Below, piece after piece: positions 7,076 to 16,207 of a stretch of DNA of 64,000 nucleotides. The translations under genes were made by a program, and so were the position numbers. Under the pieces are notes generated by a model. That model saw only the letters and a program-made list of their open reading frames with translations, was not told the DNA's origin and did no database searches. This DNA comes from Chelativorans sp. AA-79 (GTDB lineage: Bacteria > Pseudomonadota > Alphaproteobacteria > Rhizobiales > Rhizobiaceae). The stretch lies in NCBI RefSeq assembly GCF_029457495.1, contig NZ_CP120361.1, forward strand, positions 62,001 to 126,000. Reading direction: 5' to 3'. The stretch's first letter is position 1. Each line of letters begins with the position of its first letter.

Positions 7076-8296
7076 GTGCTGAAACACCTCATAGCCGCAG
7101 CACTTTTCACCGTCACAGGTGTCTCGGCGCATGCACGGGACGCGAACCCTGCAGACTGGAGCCAGGTTCTGGAGCAGGCGCGGGGCCAGACCGTCTATTT
7201 CAACGCCTGGGGCGGGGCGGAAAACATCAACGCCTATGTCGAATGGGCAGCCGGCGAATTGCGGAAGCGGTTCGGCGTGACGTTGAAGCATGTGAAGCTG
7301 GACGACACCGCCAATGCGGTGGCCACCGTCGTAGCGGAGAAGGCGGCCGGCCGGGACGAAGGCGGGGCCGTCGATCTCATCTGGATCAACGGCGAGAATT
7401 TCGCCGCCATGAAGCAGCGCGGCCTGCTCCTCTCTCCCGGCTGGGCGCAGGATCTCCCCAACTGGCGCTATGTGGATTTCGAGAACAAGCCCACGATCAC
7501 GACCGATTTCACCATTCCGGTCGAAGGGCTCGCGAGCCCCTGGGGCATGGCGCAGCTCGTCTTCTTCTACGACTCGGCCGGCACGGATGCGGCAACGCTC
7601 CCCCGCAATGCCGGTGAGCTGCTTGCCTGGGCGGAGGCCCATCCCGGACGCTTCTCCTATCCCCAGCCGCCGGATTTCACCGGCTCCTCCTTTCTGAAAC
7701 AGGTGCTACTGGAGAAGACGGTCGACCGGTCCGTGCTGGAGCGGCCGGTGGAGGAGGAACGTTTCGCCGAGGTGACGAAGCCGCTCTTCGAGTACCTCGA
7801 CGCGCTGCATGAGGTGGCATGGCGCAGCGGGCGCACCTTCCCGCAGAACTATCCCGCCATGAAGCAACTCCTGGCCGATGGCGAACTCGGGATCATCTTC
7901 GCCTTCAACCCGGCGGAAGCTTCGAGTGCGATCGCCAATGACGAGCTGCCGGATACGGTCCGATCCTTCACCTTCCCGGAAGGCACGCTCGCAAATACGC
8001 ATTTCGTTGCCATCCCCTATAATGCCAATGCCAAGGCCGGCGCGCTGGTGACGGCGAATTTCCTGTTGTCGCCGGAAGCGCAGTCAAGGAAGCAGGACCC
8101 GGCCGTTTGGGGCGATCCGACGGTGCTTTCCATGAAAAAGCTCGACTCCGCCTCGCGTGCCGCCTTCGAGTCGATCGATCTCGGCGTCGCCACGCTGAAG
8201 CCTGATGAGCTGGGCCCGGCCCTCGGCGAGCCGCATCCGAGCTGGATGGAGCGCATCGAGGAAGAATGGCAGCGGCGCTACACGGCAGAGAATTGA
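7076..8296 (+). CDS. ynjB: YnjB-type ABC transporter substrate-binding protein
   Basis: The 406-residue protein starts with GTG behind GGGGAGAG and has a Sec signal peptide (MLKHLIAAALFTVTGVSAHA, cleavage likely after residue 20). The mature part contains the solute-binding features of the YnjB family: VYFNAWGGAENINAYVEW, the VDLIWINGENFAAMK stretch and a C-terminal segment PSWMERIEEEWQRRY. YnjBCD transporters are widespread, related to thiamine and iron ABC importers, and their substrate has not been established to my knowledge. Spacing of 21 bp to the permease gene indicates an operon. Confidence 0.88.
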   Translation: MLKHLIAAALFTVTGVSAHARDANPADWSQVLEQARGQTVYFNAWGGAENINAYVEWAAGELRKRFGVTLKHVKLDDTANAVATVVAEKAAGRDEGGAVDLIWINGENFAAMKQRGLLLSPGWAQDLPNWRYVDFENKPTITTDFTIPVEGLASPWGMAQLVFFYDSAGTDAATLPRNAGELLAWAEAHPGRFSYPQPPDFTGSSFLKQVLLEKTVDRSVLERPVEEERFAEVTKPLFEYLDALHEVAWRSGRTFPQNYPAMKQLLADGELGIIFAFNPAEASSAIANDELPDTVRSFTFPEGTLANTHFVAIPYNANAKAGALVTANFLLSPEAQSRKQDPAVWGDPTVLSMKKLDSASRAAFESIDLGVATLKPDELGPALGEPHPSWMERIEEEWQRRYTAEN

Positions 8297-8317
8297 GGAA
8301 GCCGCGACAATAGCGCC

Positions 8318-9997
8318 ATGCTGACCCGCATCGGGCCGCCGCTCATCATCCTGCTGCTCGCCGGTCCGATCCTATTCGGACTCGCCGGCACGGTGCTGCC
8401 TGCGTTTGGCTTCCTGCCGGCACTGGGCGGCATGGAATTCACGCTCGCGCATTTCCGCGACCTCTTCTCGCAACCAGCCATTCTCATGTCGGCGGGCCTG
8501 AGCCTCATGACCGGGCTGGCGACGGCGCTTTTGTCTCTCTGCGCCGTTATGCTGTTTGTCGCGGGCTTCGCCGGAACGCGGCTCTTCGGCCGCGTGCAAC
8601 ACCTTGTCTCGCCGCTTCTGTCCTTGCCTCACGCCGCGGCGGCCTTTGCCCTCGCTTTCCTCCTCGCCCCCTCGGGCATGCTGGCGCGACTCGTCTCGCC
8701 GGAGCTCACCGGCTGGAATAGACCGCCCGATCTCCTTATCCTGCATGATCCGATGGGACTTTCCATGATGGCGGGACTCATCGTGAAGGAGATTCCATTC
8801 CTCCTGCTCATGACGCTGGCGGCCCTCCCGCAGGTCCCTCTCCGCGAGACCCGGATTCTCACCGCCTCGCTCGGTTACGGGCGCGTGGCAGGCTTCCTCT
8901 TCGGGCTCTGGCCGGCGGTCTACCGGCAGATCCGGCTGCCCGTCTTTGCGGTGATCGCCTTCGCGACGTCCGTGGTGGATGTGGCGCTGATCCTCGGGCC
9001 GACAACGCCGGCTCCGCTTGCCGCACGCCTCGTCGCCTGGATGAACGATCCGGACCTTTCGATGCGCTATCTCGCCAGCGCCGGTGCGCTGCTGCAGCTT
9101 GCCGTCACGGCGCTGGCACTCACCCTCTGGCTGGGACTGGAGCGCCTGGGCGCGGCGCTCTGCAATCGCGCAGCCACGCGAGGATGGAGGTGCCGGCGCG
9201 ATATGCTCGCCCGCGCAGGCGGGCTTGCCGCAATGGTGATTTCGGCCGGCATCATTTTCGCTGGGCTGGGCACCCTGGCGCTCTGGTCCTTTGCCGGGCT
9301 TTGGCAGTTTCCCGATGCGCTGCCGTCCTCCTTTACGCTCAAGAGCTGGATGCGGGCACTCCCATCCATCCTGGAGCCGCTGCGGACAACGGTCCTTGCC
9401 GGGCTGCTCTCCACCCTGATCGCTTCCGTGCTCGCCATCCTCTACCTGATACATGAGGACGAGGCGGGGCGGAGGCCCGGCCCGGGCGCGCTCACGCTGA
9501 TCTATCTGCCATTGCTGGTGCCGCAAGTTGCCTTTGTCTTCGGCCTGCAGCTCCTTCTGATCTATGCGGGCACGCTGGCCACGCTGCCGGCGCTGGTGCT
9601 GGCGCACCTCGTCTTCGTGATGCCGTACGCTTATCTCTCGCTGAAGGATCCCTGGTACGCTTTGGACCGCCGCTATGACTGGCTTGCGACGGGCCTCGGA
9701 AAAAGCCGTACACAGCGCTTTTTCTCCATTCGCCTGCCAATGATGACGCGCGCCATCCTCACCATGGCAGCAGTGGGTTTTGCCGTTTCGGTGGGGCTTT
9801 ATCTCCCGACGGTGCTGGTAGGGGCGGGCAGGCTCACCACCGTCACCACCGAAGCGGTCGCGCTCGCTTCGGGCGGCAATGGGCGCGTGATCGGCGTCTA
9901 CGCCTTCTGGCAGATGCTTTTGCCCATGGCGGGCTTTGCCGTTGCAACCTTCCTGCCGGCGCTGGTATTCCGGCGCTTCCGCGGCATGCAGGTGTAG
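8318..9997 (+). CDS. ynjC: YnjC-type ABC transporter permease
   Basis: The 559-residue protein has about a dozen hydrophobic segments and is built as a fusion of two permease halves, like ThiP and FbpB. EAA-type loops that contact the ATPase are visible, for example ETRILTASLGYGRVAGFLFG in the first half and YDWLATGLGKSRTQRFFSIR in the second. It would form the inner-membrane channel for the YnjB-type binding protein. The next gene begins four bases after its stop. Confidence 0.88.
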   Translation: MLTRIGPPLIILLLAGPILFGLAGTVLPAFGFLPALGGMEFTLAHFRDLFSQPAILMSAGLSLMTGLATALLSLCAVMLFVAGFAGTRLFGRVQHLVSPLLSLPHAAAAFALAFLLAPSGMLARLVSPELTGWNRPPDLLILHDPMGLSMMAGLIVKEIPFLLLMTLAALPQVPLRETRILTASLGYGRVAGFLFGLWPAVYRQIRLPVFAVIAFATSVVDVALILGPTTPAPLAARLVAWMNDPDLSMRYLASAGALLQLAVTALALTLWLGLERLGAALCNRAATRGWRCRRDMLARAGGLAAMVISAGIIFAGLGTLALWSFAGLWQFPDALPSSFTLKSWMRALPSILEPLRTTVLAGLLSTLIASVLAILYLIHEDEAGRRPGPGALTLIYLPLLVPQVAFVFGLQLLLIYAGTLATLPALVLAHLVFVMPYAYLSLKDPWYALDRRYDWLATGLGKSRTQRFFSIRLPMMTRAILTMAAVGFAVSVGLYLPTVLVGAGRLTTVTTEAVALASGGNGRVIGVYAFWQMLLPMAGFAVATFLPALVFRRFRGMQV

Positions 9998-10001
9998 GGC
10001 G

Positions 10002-10643
10002 GTGGAAGAAAAGGGACTTTCTCTCGACAGCGTAAGAATCGCGCTTGAGGGGCGCGTGCTCGTGGAGCTCACGCGTCATGTGCCGCCGGGCGAGGTGCTG
10101 ACTGTCATGGGACCTTCGGGTTCCGGGAAGTCATCCCTGCTCGCCTACCTCGCCGGTTTCCTCGATCCAGCTTTCACAGCCTCCGGGCGGGCGCTGGTGG
10201 ACGGCGTCGAGATCACGGCCTTGCCGCCCGAGGGGCGTCACGCCGGCATTCTCTTCCAGGACCCGCTGCTCTTTCCGCATATGGACGTTGCCGGGAACCT
10301 GATCTTCGCCCTGCCCGAACGCATCAAGGGGCGCGGTCAGCGCATGGCGCGGGCCAATGCCGCGCTCGAAGGCGTAGGCCTCGCCGGCATGGACGACCGT
10401 GATCCCGCAACACTGTCCGGCGGACAGAAGGCACGCGTGGCGCTCGCCCGTGTGCTGCTTTCCGACCCGCGCATGCTGCTTCTCGACGAGCCTTTCTCCA
10501 AGCTCGACACGGAGCTGCGCCAGCAGATGCGCATACTCGTCTTCGATAAGGCACGCGAGCGCGGCCTGCCCGTGCTGCTCGTCACCCATGACGAGGCGGA
10601 TGCGGAAGCTGCCGGCGGCGAGATCGTGCGGACAGGCCAATGA
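10002..10643 (+). CDS. ynjD: YnjD-type ABC transporter ATPase
   Basis: This 213-residue ATPase energises the YnjBC importer. Walker A is GPSGSGKSS (residues 37-45), followed by LSGGQKARVALARVL and Walker B LLLDEPFSKLD. I chose GTG 10002 because it follows the ynjC stop by four bases; the frame extends further upstream but only inside ynjC. The stop overlaps the hrpB start by four bases (ATGA), so the transporter and helicase are translationally coupled. Confidence 0.9.
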   Translation: MEEKGLSLDSVRIALEGRVLVELTRHVPPGEVLTVMGPSGSGKSSLLAYLAGFLDPAFTASGRALVDGVEITALPPEGRHAGILFQDPLLFPHMDVAGNLIFALPERIKGRGQRMARANAALEGVGLAGMDDRDPATLSGGQKARVALARVLLSDPRMLLLDEPFSKLDTELRQQMRILVFDKARERGLPVLLVTHDEADAEAAGGEIVRTGQ

Positions 10644-13093
10644 AGCCCCTTCCCGAACTGCCGGTCGCCGCGGTTCTGCCCGCGCTGAAGGAAGCGCTGG
10701 AGGGGCAGGGCAAAGCCGTGCTCGTCGCCCCGCCAGGCGCCGGCAAGACGACGCTCGTGCCGCTTGCGCTGCTGGACGCACCCTGGAGCGGTTCCGGCCG
10801 CATCGTGCTTCTGGAGCCGAGGCGTCTTGCCGCCCGCGCCGCCGCCCGGCGGATGGCCACCCTTCTGGGCGAAGAGCCCGGGGGCACCGTGGGCTACGTC
10901 ATGCGGATGGAGCGGAAGATCTCCGCGCGCACGCGCATCCTGGTGGTGACCGAAGGCGTGCTCGCCCGCATGATCATCGATGATCCCGGCCTCGAAGGTG
11001 TCTCGGCGGTGATTTTCGACGAGTTCCATGAACGCTCGCTCGACGGCGACTTCGCTTTGGCGCTCGCGCTCGATGTAAAGGGGGCGCTCAGGCCGGACCT
11101 GCGCCTCCTCGTCATGTCCGCCACGCTCGACGGCGCGCGGGTGGCAAGCCTGCTCGATGGGGCGCCGGTGCTGGAGAGCGAAGGCCGCAGCTTCCCCGTC
11201 GAGATCCGCTACGCCGAACGTGCGCAGGATAGCGCGATCGAGGAGGCGGTGGCCGGCGCTGTTCGCCGGACCGTGGCGGAGGAGAGCGGCAGCGTGCTCG
11301 CCTTCCTGCCCGGCCAGCGCGAGATCGCGCGGACGCAGGAGCTTCTTGCAGGCCGCCTGCCGGAGAATGTGGATGTGGTGCCGCTCCATGGCGGGCTCGA
11401 AGGCGCAGCACAGGATGCAGCCATCCGGCCTTCGCCGCCCGGCCGGCGCAAGGTCGTCCTGACCACAGCAATCGCCGAGACCTCCGTCACCATCGATGGC
11501 GTGACGGCGGTGGTCGACAGTGGGCGTTCGCGGCTTCCCAGATACGAGCCGGATACGGGCTTGACGCGGCTCGAGACGGTGCGCGTCTCCCGCGCCTCGG
11601 CCGACCAGCGCGCCGGCCGCGCGGGAAGGACGGCGCCGGGGATCGCGCTCAGGCTCTGGCGGAAGGAGCAGACCGCGGCGCTGCCCGCCTTCACGCCGCC
11701 GGAAATCCTGGAGGCGGATCTTTCCGGGCTCCTGCTCGACTGCGCTGCCTTCGGCGTCACCGATCCGAGGACGCTCGCCTTCCTCGACCGGCCGCCCGAG
11801 CCGGCGCTGAACGAAGCACGGGTACTCCTGAAGACGCTCGGCGCGCTGGACGGAGCCGGCAGGCTCACGGCTGAAGGCGCCGCCATGCGGCGGCTGGCGC
11901 TGCCCGTCAGGCTCGCGCATATGGTGACGGTCGCTGCAGCCAAGGAAGAGGCGAGGGCGGCGGCGCGCCTTGCGATGCTCATTTCCGAGCGCGGGCTCGG
12001 CGGCAACAGCGTCGACCTCGACGAGCGGCTCGCGCGCTTTTCGGCCGACCGTTCCCAGCGCGCACAGGCCGCGCGAGGGCTGGCCGACCGCCTGGCGGAG
12101 GCCGCGGGCGCACGCGCAAGCGAAACCGCCGGCGCCGCCGGCCCGCTGCTCCTCCACGCCTGGCCCGACCGCGTCGCCAAGGCGCGCGGCGAGTATGGCC
12201 GGTTCGTGCTCGCCAACGGGCGCGGCGGGCAGATGGACCCCGGCGAACGGCTTGCGCGCGAGCCCTTTCTCGTCGTGGCCGATCTTCAGGGCCGGGCAGG
12301 CAACGCACGCATCGCCGCGGCCGCTGCGATCAGCGAAGCGGAAGTGGTCGAAGGTCTTGAGCACCGGATCGAGACCGAGATGGAGACCGTTTTCGACCGC
12401 GAGAGGGGAAGCGTTCGCCAGCGCGAGACGCGCCGGCTCGGCGCCATCCTTCTCGGCGAGCGCGCACTGCCCGCGCCGAAAGGCGAGGAGGCCGACCGCG
12501 CAATCCTCGACGCCGTGCGGACGCACGGGCTTGCCATTCTGCCCTGGAACAAGGAGGCGGAAAGCTTGCGCGCGCGGCTTGCCTTCCTGAATGCCGTGGA
12601 AGGCGAGCCGTGGCCGGACGTTTCGGACGAGGCGCTCGTCGATCGGCTGGAAGACTGGCTCCTGCCTTATCTCAGGGGCGAACCGTCGCTCTCGGCCATC
12701 TCCGGCCGCGCGCTTGCCGAGGGGCTGATGGCGCTCGTGCCCTACGACCTTCAGCGCAAGATGGAAGCGGAAACGCCCAGCCACTTCACCGCGCCGACAG
12801 GGAACCGGGTGCCTATCCGCTACGAGAACCACGAGGCGGTGCTGGCGATCCGCGTTCAGGAACTTTTCGGGCTGAAGGAGCATCCGACCGTGGGCAAAGA
12901 CATCCCGCTCATGCTGGAGCTTCTTTCGCCGGCGCACCGGCCGATCCAGAAGACACGTGATCTGCCGGGCTTCTGGCGCGGCTCGTGGGCCGATGTGCGG
13001 GCCGATATGTGCGGACGCTATCCAAAGCATGTCTGGCCTGAGGATCCGGCGGAGGCCGCACCCACCAGCCGTGCGAAACCCAGGCGAAAATAA
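10640..13093 (+). CDS. hrpB: ATP-dependent helicase HrpB
   Basis: The 817-residue protein is a DEAH-box helicase: Walker A GAGKTT (33-38), DEFH (127-130) followed by ERS, SAT (160-162), then helicase C motifs including DQRAGRAGR and the HrpB-specific C-terminal domain ending near PKHVWPEDP. Length fits HrpB (about 810-830). The biological role of bacterial HrpB is poorly known; RNA processing is usually assumed. It starts inside the end of the transporter ATPase gene and its stop TAA overlaps a possible actS start (TAATG). Confidence 0.95.
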   Translation: MKPLPELPVAAVLPALKEALEGQGKAVLVAPPGAGKTTLVPLALLDAPWSGSGRIVLLEPRRLAARAAARRMATLLGEEPGGTVGYVMRMERKISARTRILVVTEGVLARMIIDDPGLEGVSAVIFDEFHERSLDGDFALALALDVKGALRPDLRLLVMSATLDGARVASLLDGAPVLESEGRSFPVEIRYAERAQDSAIEEAVAGAVRRTVAEESGSVLAFLPGQREIARTQELLAGRLPENVDVVPLHGGLEGAAQDAAIRPSPPGRRKVVLTTAIAETSVTIDGVTAVVDSGRSRLPRYEPDTGLTRLETVRVSRASADQRAGRAGRTAPGIALRLWRKEQTAALPAFTPPEILEADLSGLLLDCAAFGVTDPRTLAFLDRPPEPALNEARVLLKTLGALDGAGRLTAEGAAMRRLALPVRLAHMVTVAAAKEEARAAARLAMLISERGLGGNSVDLDERLARFSADRSQRAQAARGLADRLAEAAGARASETAGAAGPLLLHAWPDRVAKARGEYGRFVLANGRGGQMDPGERLAREPFLVVADLQGRAGNARIAAAAAISEAEVVEGLEHRIETEMETVFDRERGSVRQRETRRLGAILLGERALPAPKGEEADRAILDAVRTHGLAILPWNKEAESLRARLAFLNAVEGEPWPDVSDEALVDRLEDWLLPYLRGEPSLSAISGRALAEGLMALVPYDLQRKMEAETPSHFTAPTGNRVPIRYENHEAVLAIRVQELFGLKEHPTVGKDIPLMLELLSPAHRPIQKTRDLPGFWRGSWADVRADMCGRYPKHVWPEDPAEAAPTSRAKPRRK

Positions 13094-13131
13094 TGCTTGG
13101 TCGAGAGAGCCTGCCGCATCATAAAGGCGCC

Positions 13132-14490
13132 ATGCTGGAAGAGTTGAGAACGCCGAATACCCGCGCGAGCCGTAGCCTGAGGCTCAAGACGCTTGTCCGG
13201 CTAAGATGGCTCGCGATCGTTGGCCAGAGCGCAGCCGTTCTGGTGGTCTGGCTCGGCCTCGGCTTCCCGTTGCCCGTCGGGCCCTGCTTCGCCCTGATCG
13301 CGGCATCCGCCTGGCTCAATCTCTACCTCACCTTTCGTTATCCGACCGCGCATCTCGTGCCGCCGACGGCCGCACTCGCGATCCTCAGTTTCGATGCCTC
13401 GCAACTCGCAGGCCTGCTCTTTCTCACGGGCGGCCTTACCAACCCCTTCTCGCTTTTGATGACGGTGCCGGTCGTCATTTCCGCCACCTCGCTGCCGCTC
13501 GTCTGGACGGGGCTGCTCGGGCTCTACGTCGTGGTGGTGGCAAGCCTCCTCGCCATCTTCCACCTGCCCCTACCCTGGTACCCTGGCACGGAACTCTCCA
13601 TGCCGCTGATCTATGTGGCGGGCATGCTGATCGCGGTCGTCTCCTCGATCGCCTTTACCGGCATCTACGCATATCGAGTCGCGGAAGAGGCGCGGCTGCT
13701 CGCCAACGCGCTTGCCGCCACGGAACTGGTGCTGCAGCGCGAACAGCACATATCGGCACTCGACGGCCTGGCGGCGGCGGCCGCTCACGAACTCGGCACG
13801 CCGCTCGCCACCATCGCGCTGGTGGCGCGGGAGATGGAGAAGGCCCTGGGGAACGATCCGCGTCTTCACGAGGACGTCACGCTCCTGCGGTCGCAGAGCG
13901 AGCGCTGCCGCGAGATCCTGAAGCGCCTCACGAGCCTCTCTTCCGAGACCGAGGAGCACATGGCGCGGTTGCCGCTCACCTCGCTAATCGAGGAAACGGC
14001 TGCGCCGCACCGCCATTTCGGCATCGAGATCAAGCTCGAGGCCGGCGCGACCGAGGGGCCCGAGCCCGTCGGCCGGCGCAATCCCGGTGTCCTCTACGGT
14101 CTCGGCAATCTGCTGGAGAACGCAGTCGATTTCGCCCGCAGCGCGGTCACCATAAAATGGTGGTGGAACGCGGAGGCCGTGCGCATCTCCATCACCGACG
14201 ACGGACCGGGATTTCCCGCCGAGATCATCGACCGGATCGGCGAGCCCTACATGTCGCGCCGGCAGGCCGGCGGTTCGAGCGGCGGCGGGCTGGGGCTGGG
14301 GCTTTTCATCGCCAAGACGCTGCTCGAGCGCTCGGGCGCCTCGGTGGATTTCGCCAATGCCGGTGGAGAAGGGAAGGGCGCCACGGTAGATATATGGTGG
14401 CCGCGCGAAAGGTTTCTGGCGGGAGGCGAGACGCTGACCCAAGTCGAGGGCAGTCAGCGAAGACTGGAAAAACTTAACTTCTTTACCTAA
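13132..14490 (+). CDS. actS: Redox-sensing histidine kinase ActS (RegB/PrrB family)
   Basis: The 452-residue protein has six N-terminal membrane helices followed by a kinase core. The loop motif GGLTNPF (100-106) is the quinone-binding GGxxNPF heptapeptide of RegB, phospho-acceptor His219 sits in HELGTPL, and Cys259 in SERCREIL corresponds to the redox-active cysteine of RegB. ATPase boxes NLLENAVDFA, DDGPGF and GLGLGLF are intact. ActS/RegB responds to the quinone pool and oxygen and controls respiration, carbon and nitrogen fixation genes. An alternative ATG at 13093 overlaps the hrpB stop; I preferred 13132 because known ActS proteins begin close to the RLxTLVRLRW motif. Confidence 0.93.
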   Translation: MLEELRTPNTRASRSLRLKTLVRLRWLAIVGQSAAVLVVWLGLGFPLPVGPCFALIAASAWLNLYLTFRYPTAHLVPPTAALAILSFDASQLAGLLFLTGGLTNPFSLLMTVPVVISATSLPLVWTGLLGLYVVVVASLLAIFHLPLPWYPGTELSMPLIYVAGMLIAVVSSIAFTGIYAYRVAEEARLLANALAATELVLQREQHISALDGLAAAAAHELGTPLATIALVAREMEKALGNDPRLHEDVTLLRSQSERCREILKRLTSLSSETEEHMARLPLTSLIEETAAPHRHFGIEIKLEAGATEGPEPVGRRNPGVLYGLGNLLENAVDFARSAVTIKWWWNAEAVRISITDDGPGFPAEIIDRIGEPYMSRRQAGGSSGGGLGLGLFIAKTLLERSGASVDFANAGGEGKGATVDIWWPRERFLAGGETLTQVEGSQRRLEKLNFFT

Positions 14491-14513
14491 ATCTGGTTCG
14501 TATCAGTGGGTCA

Positions 14514-15083
14514 ATGATGAACGACACGACAGCCGAACAGGCCGATCTTATTCTCGGCGACGACCGTACCCTTCTCATTGTGGAGGATGACCGGCCTTTC
14601 CTCGCACGCCTGGCGCGTGCCATGGAGGGAAGGGGCTTCGTGGTGGATACGGCCGAAAGCGTCGAGGAAGCGATCGCCAAGGTGCGCGCCGCCCCGCCCG
14701 CTTATGCGGTGATCGACATGCGGCTCGGTGACGGCAACGGCCTCGACGTGGTCTCCGCCATCCGCGAGAAGCGCGAGGACGCCCGCGCCATCATTCTCAC
14801 CGGTTATGGCAATATCGCCACCGCGGTGACGGCCGTGAAGCTCGGCGCGGTCGACTACCTTTCCAAGCCCGCGGATGCGGATGATATCTATGCCGCCCTC
14901 ATGCGGCGGGCGGACACCAAGGCGGAGCCGCCGGAAAATCCGATGTCTGCGGACCGCGTGCGCTGGGAGCACATCCAGCGCGTCTACGAGATGTGTGACC
15001 GCAATGTGTCGGAGACGGCGCGCCGTCTCAACATGCATCGCCGCACGCTGCAGCGCATTCTCGCCAAGCGCGCGCCGCGCTGA
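14514..15083 (+). CDS. actR: Response regulator ActR (RegA/PrrA family)
   Basis: A 189-residue regulator with an N-terminal receiver domain (acidic pair in VEDD, phospho-acceptor Asp68 in VIDMRLGDG, Lys in YLSKP) and a C-terminal Fis-type helix-turn-helix, ETARRLNMHRRTLQRIL. This is the RegA layout, and its position 23 bp behind actS makes the pairing safe. Two ATG codons overlap at 14514 and 14517. It is likely a global redox regulator, so it could influence the cydAB and fds genes in this window, though no RegA site was identified. Confidence 0.95.
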   Translation: MMNDTTAEQADLILGDDRTLLIVEDDRPFLARLARAMEGRGFVVDTAESVEEAIAKVRAAPPAYAVIDMRLGDGNGLDVVSAIREKREDARAIILTGYGNIATAVTAVKLGAVDYLSKPADADDIYAALMRRADTKAEPPENPMSADRVRWEHIQRVYEMCDRNVSETARRLNMHRRTLQRILAKRAPR

Positions 15084-15093
15084 TGAGCTTGTT

Positions 15094-15594
15094 TCAGTAG
15101 TCATCCCCGTTAAGCAGCGGCACGGGAACGCCGGCGAGTTCGGCTGCCGTCAGCCGCGCCGCGCCGGCGCGGGCGAAGCGCAGCATCAGCGCCTTGCGCG
15201 TGGCCGGCGGCAGTCGGTGCTCCGGCGCCTCGCGAAGGATTTCCGCGCCATAGCCGTCCGAGAGTATGAAGCCGCATTCCTCCGGAAAGATCTCGGTCGG
15301 CACCTCCGGATGAGAGGCAAAGAAGAAGCGGTCGGAATGCAGCCGGTAGTCGGGCCATTTGCGGTCGACCCGAAAGTCCTCCACCGAAGACTTGATCTCG
15401 ATGATCCAGACATCGCCCTTCCCCGTCAGCGCCACGAGATCGGCGCGTCGGCCGGTCGCAAGCGAAAGCTCGGGCAGCACCACCGCCCCCATCTCCATGA
15501 GCAGGCGCTGCACACCTCGGCGGATGACGAGCGCACGCTCCGACTGACGGCCGTCCGCGAGCGGGTTGAGGTGAATCGGAGAAACGATCGGCAT
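15094..15594 (-). CDS. mmcB: MmcB-family DNA repair protein
   Basis: The 166-residue protein contains the PD-(D/E)XK-like nuclease core of the MmcB family: GRRADLVALTGKGDVWIIEI followed by KSSVEDFRVDRKWPDYR. In Caulobacter MmcB belongs to a DNA-damage response and is needed for resistance to mitomycin C. The start MPIVSPIHLNPLADGRQSER fits alphaproteobacterial relatives, although no good ribosome binding site precedes it; the frame is open further upstream without a better start. It converges with actR, with 10 bp between the stops. Confidence 0.88.
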   Translation of the reverse strand: MPIVSPIHLNPLADGRQSERALVIRRGVQRLLMEMGAVVLPELSLATGRRADLVALTGKGDVWIIEIKSSVEDFRVDRKWPDYRLHSDRFFFASHPEVPTEIFPEECGFILSDGYGAEILREAPEHRLPPATRKALMLRFARAGAARLTAAELAGVPVPLLNGDDY

Positions 15595-15632
15595 GCTCCG
15601 ACAATGCCAGCAACGGGCGCAGGAATAAAGGC

Positions 15633-16022
15633 CTATCCTGCGCCGGCGATGTCCTCCAGGATCGGGCAATCCGGCCGGTGGTCGCCATGGCAGGCGGTTA
15701 TCAGCTTCTGCAGCGTGGCGCGCATGGACTGCAACTTCCGGATCTTCTCCTCGATCGCGTTCACATGGGAGACGGCGATCTTCTGCACGTCATGGCTTGC
15801 GCGCTCCTTGTCCTGGTAGAGCTGCAGGAGCTGTCGGCATTCCTCGATGGAAAAGCCCAGGCTACGCGCCCGCTTGAGAAAGGCGAGGCGATGCATGTCG
15901 ACGTCTGAATAGGCGCGGTAGCCGTTTTGCGAACGTGCGGGCGCCACGAGCCCGATGTCCTCGTAATAGCGGATGGTCTTTGCTGGCAGGCCCGACAGGC
16001 GGGCAACCTCTCCGACGTTCAT
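15633..16022 (-). CDS. hmrR: MerR-family Cu(I)-responsive regulator (CueR/HmrR type)
   Basis: The 129-residue protein opens with the MerR helix-turn-helix MNVGEVARLSGLPAKTIRYY and a long dimerisation helix. Cys111 and Cys119, separated by seven residues in CHGDHRPDC, reproduce the copper-binding loop of CueR/HmrR. Such regulators activate copper efflux ATPase and multicopper oxidase genes by twisting a promoter with an overlong spacer. No copper efflux gene is present in this window, so its targets must lie elsewhere. CGAGGTGAAAC upstream of the ATG is a fair ribosome binding site. Confidence 0.9.
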   Translation of the reverse strand: MNVGEVARLSGLPAKTIRYYEDIGLVAPARSQNGYRAYSDVDMHRLAFLKRARSLGFSIEECRQLLQLYQDKERASHDVQKIAVSHVNAIEEKIRKLQSMRATLQKLITACHGDHRPDCPILEDIAGAG

Positions 16023-16207
16023 GTTTCACCTCGTGAAGACACGCAGTATGTGGGGATGACTGTTGCCGGGATGCAATAGCCGGGCGCCAAATGCGTTCCA
16101 TGACATCCTGGTGCAATTAGAGCCTTGGCAGGCCGTTAACGCGGATTTTAAGAATGAAGGCGAAAATCGGGCGCGGTTGGCGTTGCGGTCGGGGGTCAGG
16201 GTTCCAT

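Noticed and set aside
10337..13030. Minus-strand open frame of 897 codons opposite hrpB
   Set aside because: hrpB on the plus strand has all helicase motifs across this range. The antisense frame is rich in Arg, His and Gly, shows no domain and is the usual shadow of GC-rich codon use.
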